From Coenobita brevimanus (taxonomy: Eukaryota > Arthropoda > Malacostraca > Decapoda > Coenobitidae): a stretch of DNA of 64,000 bases. The notes beneath the pieces are model-generated. The model was not told the origin of the DNA, did no database searches, and saw only the letters and a list, made by a program, of their open reading frames with translations. Below are positions 57,133-64,000 of this stretch, piece by piece. Position numbers and translations under genes: made by a program. The DNA is taken from contig CM064632.1 in NCBI GenBank assembly GCA_032717465.1, positions 26,585,433 to 26,649,432 on the forward strand, in the 5' to 3' direction. Every line of letters begins with the position of its first letter. The first letter of the stretch is position 1.

Positions 57133-58044
57133 TGTTACGGAACAGAGATAATGAACACTTCAAGTGAGAATACTAAAATCAGTACTGTCCCTCAAAGTTC
57201 CAGGTTGAAAACAAATGACTTAGGTAAAATTACAAGTTAAAGTTTAATGCTCAAACTTTAAGTAAAATTACAAGTTAAAGTTTAATGCTCAAACTAACAA
57301 CTAAACATTCAGGACTCATAAGGATAATGTAATGGCAAAACAGGTTACATATATGGTTAACTGCAATAGCCTCTATTAACACGAATTTAGCAAGAGCAAA
57401 TTTATCTAAGTCAACCCTGATAAAATGAGAAAACCGGATAATGCTCAGATAAAGCAAGATATAATATTATTACAGATACAAAATATTACTAATACTGGCT
57501 GACAGTATGGAACCAATATGAATCATAAAAACTTTACCAGGCTTGCAAATTAACGCCTTAGGCTATACAGTACAAGAAAAATGGTAATAACACATATACT
57601 CAAATTATACAGCAGCTAGATGGCTGGAGACTTCCTGAGCACTCACAAAAATAATAATATACTGTACAGGGGAGGACAGAGATATGAACAGAATGAGGAG
57701 TAGATCTAAGTGGCAACTAATGCAGAGACTGAGCTCATTATATAGGGGCCGGCAGAGCTTGATTCAACTTGTAAGAGGGACGCGCAAATGAAGGCATAGT
57801 GGACAAAGAGTTGACAATCCTGCTCTGAACAACAGAAAGAACGACTTACTCTACTATAAGGGGAGAAGGGGGGAGTGAGGTAGAACACACAAGCCTGGTC
57901 ACTATGGAAGCCACGTGGCGAATCGTGAACAAACATGCAGCATACTGTACATTAGGATCATACAAAGGATGATGCAATCATGAACAAAACTGTATCATAA
58001 GTTAGAATTATACAAGGGATGATGAAATCATAGGCTGTGTAACA
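57133..58044 (-). repeat. 5' LTR of the Gmr1-order element
   Basis: 912 bp, TG...CA ends. Contains a tandem duplication of about 34 bp (GTAAAATTACAAGTTAAAGT with TTAATGCTCAAAC) at about 57220-57290 that the 3' LTR lacks. Confidence 0.94.
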
Positions 58045-58117
58045 CTGTCTATCTATCTATCTATCTATCTACCATGTTGTCTGTAATTAATTGTATTTAT
58101 AATATGGAGTCCTAACA
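58045..58117 (-). mobile_element. LTR-X, 5' segment
   Basis: On the minus strand begins TGTTAGGACTCCATATTATA and runs into TAGA/CAGA repeats, where the inner element inserted. The LINE resumes at GCACCA, 58118. Confidence 0.62.
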
Positions 58118-60950
58118 GCACCACCTCTCCTCCGCTATACCTCACCTTCTTTTCCTAACTGAGACTCATGTCTGAGGCAACTGAGAGCAAACCCTTTTCT
58201 GTATCCTCCTACTTTCTGTATACTCATTTCAAAGCCAAAGGTGGCTGTTGTGTATATATACGCAACGACTTATCTTGCTCTCATGTTCCTGAACTCGATT
58301 CTTCTGAATTCTCTACACTCTGGCTTCGGCTTTCCTGTCATTCTCTGACTAAATATGTTTGCACTGTTTACATATCCCCTAATTCTACTGACTATAAAAA
58401 ATTATTTGACTATCATACTTCTACGATGGAACACATGCTATCCATTTCTCCTTTCTCTGAAATCTCTATTCTAGGAGATTTCAGTGTTCACCACCACCTT
58501 TGCCTCTCCTTTCACTGATCGACCTGGTGACCTAGAGCAGCTTGTACAGCACCCTACCCATATCCCTGACCGCCTTGAAGAGAGCTCCAACATACGTGAC
58601 CTCTTCCTTGCAACTAAACCTCCTGCTTACACTGTTAATCTTTTCTCTCCTTTGAGCTCCTCTGATCACAACCTAATTATCTTAACCTGTCCTATCGCTC
58701 AGATACAGCCTGTGGACCCTCCAAAGAAATGTCGTCTGTGACACATTGGAGCTTCGGACTGGGAGGCCCTCAGGCAGTACTTCTTTGATTTTCCCCTGGA
58801 ATGATTGTTGCTTCCATGGCCGGGAGCCATCTGAGTGTGCCTTGCTCATTACGGAGGTTATTCTCTTGGACATGGAAGCATACATTCCATTCTCATATCT
58901 TTTGACTAATGCAAGAAAGCCTTGGTTTAATCATGCTTGTTCTAATGCTGTCCGCAACAAGGAGAAGGCCTATAAAAGGTACTGGAGCTAACCCACCCCT
59001 GAATCACATTTTATTTACGTTCTTGCCCGGAATCGTGCTAAGTCTGTTCTTTGCTTAGCTAAAAATAATTTCTTCTGTACTAAATGCTCTCAGCTCTGCA
59101 ACTCGAATTCTTCCTGCTCCTTCTGGCACCTTGCCAAAAACCTTTCTGACAACTTTACCTCATCATCCTTCCCTCCTCTTTTCTACACTGATGGTTCTGT
59201 AGCTATTCCTTCTACTGATAAAGCAGATCTCTTCACACAGACTTTTCTCTCCAATTCCATTTTAGACGATTCTGGTGCTGTTCCTCCATCACTTCCCCCC
59301 CTCTGATTTCCTCATGGCTGACATTAAAATTTCTTCAGCTGATGTATTTTCTGCCATCACAGGTCTCAATACTAACAAGGCATATGGGCCTGATGGAGAC
59401 CCTCCTGTTGTCCTCAAGAACTGTGCTTCTGTGTTTACACCCTGCTTAGGTAAACTCTTTCGCCTTTCTTTAACTTGTACCTTTCCATCTTGTTGGACGT
59501 TTGCTCTCAGCCAGTCCCAAAGAGGGTGGCCATTCTCAACTCTCTGACTATCGTCCAATTGCTTTAACATCCTGAACCTCAAAAGTTCTCGAGTCAATTC
59601 TTAATGGAAAAATGTTAAAGCATCTTTCCTATCACAACCTTCTTTCTGATCGTCAGTATGGGTTCCGTCAGGGACACTCCACTGGCTATCTTCTCACCTA
59701 CTTTCAGATTCCTGGTCGCCCTTCTTTCGGGACTTTGGCGAAAGCTTTGCCATTGCACTCGACATCTCAGAGGCTTTCGATCGAGTCTGGGATAAATCTT
59801 TAATTTCCAAACTGCCCTCTTACGGTTTCTATCCTTCTATCTGTGCCTTCATCTATAGCTTCCTTTCTGGTCGTTCTATAGTCGATGTTGTAGACGGCCA
59901 TCGTTCTCCTAGATCTATCAACAGTGGTTTTCCTCAGGGCACTGTCCTATCATCAGCTCTCTTCCTTTTATTCATAAATGACCTTCTAAGCTGTACATCT
60001 AACACTATCCACTCGTATGTTGATGATTCCACGCTTCACCTTTCCATTCGGTTCTCGCAACGTCCATCTCAGCAGTTACTTCAACAGACAAGGGATGAGG
60101 CTATGGCACACCTAATGTCTGACTTGGCTTGTATCTCTGACTGGGGTAAAAACAATCTTGTTTTTAATGCATCTAAGACTCAGTTCTTACATTTATCAAC
60201 CCGACAGAATCTTCCACAGGTGTACCCACTAATGTTTAATGATATTCAGCTTAATCCTGCATCATCTTTGAACATGCTTGGGGTTTCATTCACCTGGGAC
60301 TTGGAAAGATCATATTACATCTCTTGTAAAATCTGCTTCCAAGAGATTATGTGTGCTAAGCCGACTCCGTTCCTTCTTTACCCCTACACAATTGTTGACT
60401 CTATATATGGGTTTTATCCCCCCCGGTGTAGAGTAGAACTCTCATGTGTAGGGAAGCTCTCTACATACAGCTTTTCTCAATAGGGTGGAGTCAAAGGCTT
60501 TTCATCTCATTAACTCCCCACCTCTTACTGGCTCCCTTCAACGTCTGTCTCTTCGCCACACTGTTGCATCTTTATCTCTCCTATATCGCTACGTCAATGG
60601 TCATTGCTTCTCTGAACTGTCTGCTTGCATCCCTCCACCTCTACGATGGGTGCGTAGCACCCGTCTAGCAGCAGACTCTCATCCCCTTTCTGTCCAGCTC
60701 TCTAATGTAAGAGTTAACCGTTACTCCCAGTCCTTCATTTATGTAACAGGTCAATTCTGGAACTCTCTTCCTTTGTCTGTATTTCCTGCTAACTATGATC
60801 TCCAGTCTTTCAAACGCAGTGTGTCCAGGCATCTCGAAATGATCGGATCTTGAATTTGTCTCTCTCTTGTATTTTGTTTTTCTCTTGGAAGGAACAGTTA
60901 TTGCGGGCTCGTGACCTTTGGTTCCTTCTTCCAAGCATAAAAAAAAAAAT
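58118..60950 (+). mobile_element. LINE-B copy 3, main part
   Basis: Continues LINE-B from the interrupted endonuclease to the 3' UTR (CTTGGAAGGAACAGTTATTG, CTTTGGTTCCTTCTTCCAAG) and an A-tail at 60941-60950. Together with 50900-51056 it spans the whole coding region, the most complete LINE-B here in extent. Confidence 0.92.
58130..60855 (+). pseudogene. Broken endonuclease-reverse transcriptase of LINE-B copy 3
   Basis: Endonuclease: KGGCCVYIRNDLSCSH (about 58240), WLRLSCHSLTKYVCTVYISP, EISILGDFSVHHHL (58460; Asn of GDFN changed to Ser) and intact SSSDHNLIILTC (about 58655). Reverse transcriptase: KISSADVFSAITGLNTNKAY (about 59325), a frame break in the PVPKKGDHSQ region near 59515, QYGFRQGHSTGYLLTY (about 59655), SEAFDRVW and YVDD in place of YADD (about 60018). 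The C-terminal SRHLEMIGS ends at 60853. At least six frame or stop defects, so inactive. Confidence 0.9.
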
Positions 60951-61030
60951 CAGATTCCAACCAACCCTCAGATTAAACCCTTATGGGTCCCACTGCGTTG
61001 GAGCGCCTTAGTCCACGAGACGGGCAGGGT

Positions 61031-61275
61031 TGGGGTCAATTAATTTTTATCAATTCAATCCAATTCCAATTCAACGTAAAATGTGAATTATTCAATTCAA
61101 TTCCAATTCATTTAGAAAAATAAATGTTCAATTCCAATTCAATTCAATTCATAAGCTTGTCAATTCAGTTCATTTCCAATTAATTTAATAATACGTTTTC
61201 AACTCCAGTTCAATTCAATAATACGTTTTCAATTCCAGTTCAATTTATAAGCCTGTCAATTCCAATTGAAGGTAC
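61031..61275. repeat. AATTC-type subterminal repeats
   Basis: About 20 words of CAATTCAATTCCAATTC in varying order. Subterminal repeats near hAT ends often serve as transposase binding sites; that role is inferred here. Confidence 0.82.
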
Positions 61276-61556
61276 TTATTTAAATCTTATGCCACCCAGG
61301 TACTCCCAGTAATATCAAGAGGAAAAATAAAACTGTTTATTCATTCACATATCTATTTTCCAAAAATTTGTCACCAACTTCAAGGTTACATACTGTATAT
61401 TGTTAATATTAGATCTCAATTTTCATGTTTAACAAAGAACTTCCTTTAAATCAACAACACTGTTGCAAGTCGCAATACTATCCAATATCCTTAACATAAA
61501 ACTTACTTCTTTTTTTGGAACAAAAATTTAATTTCAAAATTGGCCCTGGAAAAATG

Positions 61557-63219
61557 TTACTCAGAATTACATCTGATCATCATCAATTCTTCAAATTTTT
61601 TGTCACCTAAATTGCACCTTTCAGGCCTGAAAAGCTTGCCAGCAACAGAAAACAGTCTTTCAACAGGAGCCGATGTAGCAGGAATGGCTAGGTACTTTGT
61701 TGCAAGTATAGTGAGGATGGGAAGCTCACTTTGTTTGGCCTTCCAGTAGCCAAGGGGATCACTGTCTTCTTGTATACATGGTTGGCTGAGGTAGAGTGAA
61801 ACCTCGGTTTCTGATGGTCTTGCTGTTGGTGTTGAGGACCGATTCACCAAAGCAAAGAATTTGTTCCTTTTCATTGGTGGTGGTTCTTCAGGGGCAGTAG
61901 ATGAAGAAGCCCCACACCCACTGCATGCTGCATTCAGTGCATTGTATTTCCTAGTCATTGTCATGGCACCAATCCAGCTTGTAACGTGGGTCTAAGGTGG
62001 CAGCTAGCTGGAAATCCTCCATAGACTCAAACTTACTCAGGCGAGTTTCTGTAGAGGCCTGCAGTGTAGAAACAAGTTTGCACTTATGCACTTCATGAAG
62101 ATTAGCTAAAGCAGCCCGAAGGCCACGGACACAGTTAATTACCAAACTAGATGTCACCATGTTTTGTCCCTGAATCTGATGTGTCACATACTCAAATGGC
62201 TCAAGTATATCACAAAGCTCTTTTATGGTGTTCAGCTCATACTGTTTCAACTTGTAAGGAGTGTCAAGTTTGTCCCACACATCAGATGAAACACGTAGCA
62301 CTGACCTTATCATCATCAGCTGGCTATTCCAGCGTGTACATGTTGCCATCTGGAGCTTTAATTCATTTGATAGAACTTCTGTAGCAGTTGTTGATTTCCT
62401 ACAAAAACTAACTAGCTTTGCTACTTTTGCCAGAAATTGCTTGATCTGACTATCGTTCTCCAAGCCATCTTTTACCACAAGCTGCAAAGTATGAGCAAAG
62501 CATGGACTGCGATTTGGGGGTAGATATTCATACACTGTAGACTTTGTAGGTGCTGTATCATCAGATGGAAGGGTATCACAGACATTGACACCAAAATCAT
62601 CACCATCGTCATCATCTTCAAGTTGCTCCATTGGGAAAAGAGTAAATGCCTTCACCATATTTGCTGCGTTATCTGTAACAATGGTAGTTACCTTACTCCC
62701 AACATTATAGAGGGCCATTGTTTCTTGATAAAGCTCATTGATATTTTCTGAAGTATGGGCGCCTTTAAAGCGACGGCATGCCAGCATAACACTATTCATG
62801 TTGTAGTCAAGTATGAAATGACCAGTTACACCTATAAAGGACCTCATATCCCTACTGGACCACAAATCAACTGTCACACATAAACTCTGGGCTTTCTGTA
62901 ACTTGGTCTTCAACCGGGACTGAACACTGTTTGACTTTTGTGGTAGAAGTACACTACTCAGATGCTTACGACTAGGCATTGAAAACTTTGGCTCTGCAGT
63001 CACCATGAGCATGCGGAATCGCTCACTATCAACCAGGGATAGAGGAAGGAGATCATGTGCAATAAAGTTCATAATACAGTTAGTAAGTTCAATCTGCCGT
63101 GAGTTGGTGGATGTCCACTTGCTTCCTTTGGTACTGCCTTTCATGAAGTTAACCATTGAGGGCTGTTGTGGATCTGCTGGTGGAATATCGAGCTTTTCAT
63201 AGATTTCTGGGTGGTTCTT
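61557..63219 (-). pseudogene. hAT transposase (ZBED-like), main exon with one frame change
   Basis: DNA transposase of the hAT superfamily. The exon opens after a minus-strand acceptor TTTTCTTTTCAG (ending 63220) with KNHPEIYEKLDIPP, which looks like the tail of a BED zinc finger whose first part would lie upstream past an intron. Catalytic blocks: CVTVDLWSS (first Asp, about 62875), TTIVTDNAANMVKAF (second Asp, about 62670), SPCFAHTLQLVVKDGLE (about 62490) and ATCTRWNSQLMMI (about 62330). The C-terminal dimerisation segment SAPVERLFSVAGKLFRPERC carries the Glu (about 61660) and ends at 61557. One frame change at 61951-61964 separates the last 135 residues. Otherwise open, so recent decay. 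A domesticated ZBED host gene is the alternative; the terminal repeat and frameshift argue for a transposon. Confidence 0.88.
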
Positions 63220-63369
63220 CTGAAAAGAAAAACAAGGGAAAATAAATTATTTAGTTTTACAAGGCTCTGAACAAAACTTCCCACCCATGTACAGAGTTTA
63301 CATATAATACTGTTAGGGGATCCAGGTGGCTTGACTGATATAAAAATGGAAATTAATCCATAGAGCTAA
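63220..63369. other. Probable intron of the hAT gene, start
   Basis: AT-rich, follows the acceptor site on the minus strand. No coding frame. Confidence 0.45.
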
Positions 63370-63645
63370 GCCATATTACTATGTAGCCTCGCTAGAATTA
63401 CAGGAGACTGCTACACTACTTCCCTCCAAAGGTGGCCACTGGCCAGCGATGGATTCGAACTACCGACCATCAGATCAGTAGCCAAGCGCTCCACCAGCCG
63501 AGCTACCCAGAGCCCCAGCTCGGTTGGTAGAGCGTTTGGTGACTGACCTGATGGTAATAGTTCAAAATCCGCTCGGTTGGTTGAGCACTCAGCAACTGAT
63601 CTGATGGTCGGCAGTCCGAATCCACTACTGGCCACAGTATATTTT
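63370..63645. mobile_element. tRNA-like SINE heads in divergent orientation (SINE-C)
   Basis: 63420-63516 on the minus strand reads GGGTAGCTCGGCTGGTGGAG (A-box-like) with GGTAGTTCGAATCC (B-box). 63520-63640 on the plus strand holds two similar heads, CAGCTCGGTTGGTAGAGCG with AGTTCAAAATCC and CTCGGTTGGTTGAGC with GCAGTCCGAATCC. Arms do not fold into a proper acceptor stem, so these are SINE promoters, not tRNA genes. Confidence 0.72.
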
Positions 63646-64000
63646 ATAAAAAAAAAAAAACTGTTTTTCCTTTTTCTTTTTTTATATAACTAATACATAT
63701 CTTACAACAAATAACTCTGTCTCAATCTGTTTTGGTTCAGCTTTTAAAGAGTTAGGCTAGGTTAGATAGGTACAGTACCAAAACCAAAAGCACACAAAAG
63801 AGGCTACATTACAGCATATTTTATTGAAAACCAGTTTTTCCTGTTTTCTTTTTTATACAGCTAATACATGCCTTACAACTAATAACCCTATCTCAACCTG
63901 TTTTGGTTCAGCTTCTAAGAGGTTAGGTTAGGTTAATTAGGTACCAGTACATTACCAAACCCAAAGGCACAAAAAGACAATATTACAGTATATTTTAACA
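63633..64000. repeat. About 172-bp tandem repeat, two units, running off the window
   Basis: ACAGTATATTTTATAAAA (63635), ACAGCATATTTTATTGAAAA (63811) and ACAGTATATTTTAACA (63985) are spaced about 173 bp apart. CTGTTTTGGTTCAGCTT occurs in both units, and each unit contains TTAGG-like words (GTTAGGCTAGGTTAG, GTTAGGTTAGGTTAA). Confidence 0.88.

Larger units (their letters stand above)
51529..58044 (-). mobile_element. Ty3/gypsy-type LTR retrotransposon with Gmr1-type gene order (about 6.5 kb)
   Basis: Two LTRs (TGTTACGG to GTAACA) bound an internal region coding gag, protease, integrase, reverse transcriptase and RNase H in that order on the minus strand. CTGT flanks both sides (51525-51528 and 58045-58048), a 4-bp target duplication within a CTGT microsatellite. 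Primer-binding-like TGGCGACCTCTTATCAGG lies at 57109-57126, and a polypurine tract GTGGGGAGG at 52407-52415. Integrase upstream of reverse transcriptase is the rule in copia elements but in Ty3/gypsy-type elements is known from the Gmr1 group. Several stops and frame changes make this copy inactive. Confidence 0.93.
61025..63219 (-). mobile_element. hAT transposon, 3' part (extends beyond the window or into an intron)
   Basis: Left terminus CAGGGTTGGGGTCAATTAAT at 61025 fits the hAT rule of CAG-starting inverted repeats. Subterminal AATTC-rich repeats follow to about 61275, then the transposase on the minus strand. The other end is not in the window, so the inverted repeat partner and 8-bp target duplication cannot be checked. 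Confidence 0.8.

Noticed and set aside
61557..63219. Host ZBED-type gene
   Set aside because: A CAG-starting terminus with subterminal repeats and a frame change in the C-terminal part favour a transposon, though the missing right end leaves some doubt.
63420..63640. Possible tRNA genes
   Set aside because: A- and B-box-like words exist, but acceptor and anticodon stems do not pair and several heads are clustered; SINE promoters are more likely.

Overview
The window looks like intergenic DNA from an arthropod, most likely a decapod crustacean. The reasons are dense AG, AC and AT microsatellites, several non-LTR retrotransposon families of a kind common in decapods, tRNA-derived SINEs, degenerate arrays of the arthropod telomere-like motif TTAGG, and no bacterial-style gene layout. 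The organism is inferred; no host marker gene is present. I find no host protein-coding gene, rRNA or functional tRNA. All recognisable protein homology belongs to transposable elements, and every one of those genes carries at least one break or truncation.

Layout. 0-5 kb: a 30-bp minisatellite, then a tRNA-derived SINE (SINE-A) split by a 2.7-kb minus-strand LINE (LINE-A). 5-21 kb: more SINE-A copies, palindromic MITEs, a 115-bp tandem array, a 125-bp tandem array rich in AGGTCA, an inverted repeat pair, a CR1-like LINE tail, many microsatellites, and a GT-rich 26-bp minisatellite split by an LTR-like insert. 21-34 kb: LINE-B copy 1 inserted cleanly into a MITE, a 33-bp minisatellite, further MITE and repeat copies, and LINE-B copy 2 (minus strand) carrying a SINE-B insertion with a perfect 13-bp target duplication. 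34-50 kb: simple-sequence landscape with purine or pyrimidine blocks, TTAGG-like arrays, a 1.4-kb purine-rich minisatellite, a fold-back element, a decayed LINE-B tail and SINE-B copies.

50-61 kb is a three-level nest. LINE-B copy 3 is split by a fragment consisting of one LTR plus primer-tRNA sequence, and that LTR is itself split by a nearly complete 6.5-kb Ty3/gypsy-type element. The inner element has the unusual order gag-protease-integrase-reverse transcriptase-RNase H, which is the Gmr1-type, copia-like order. 61-64 kb holds the 3' part of a hAT transposon with a transposase exon, a left terminus and an apparent intron containing SINE heads and a 172-bp tandem repeat.

The elements do not form a cellular pathway. 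Their value is as a stratigraphic record: nested insertions give relative ages, and dispersed modules appear to have seeded local tandem arrays. The most notable items are the Gmr1-order retrotransposon, the LTR-tRNA footprint, the MITE family with LINE insertion, and a bidirectional dispersed motif (CTGAATAAAATCGTCTG) scattered through the non-LINE DNA.
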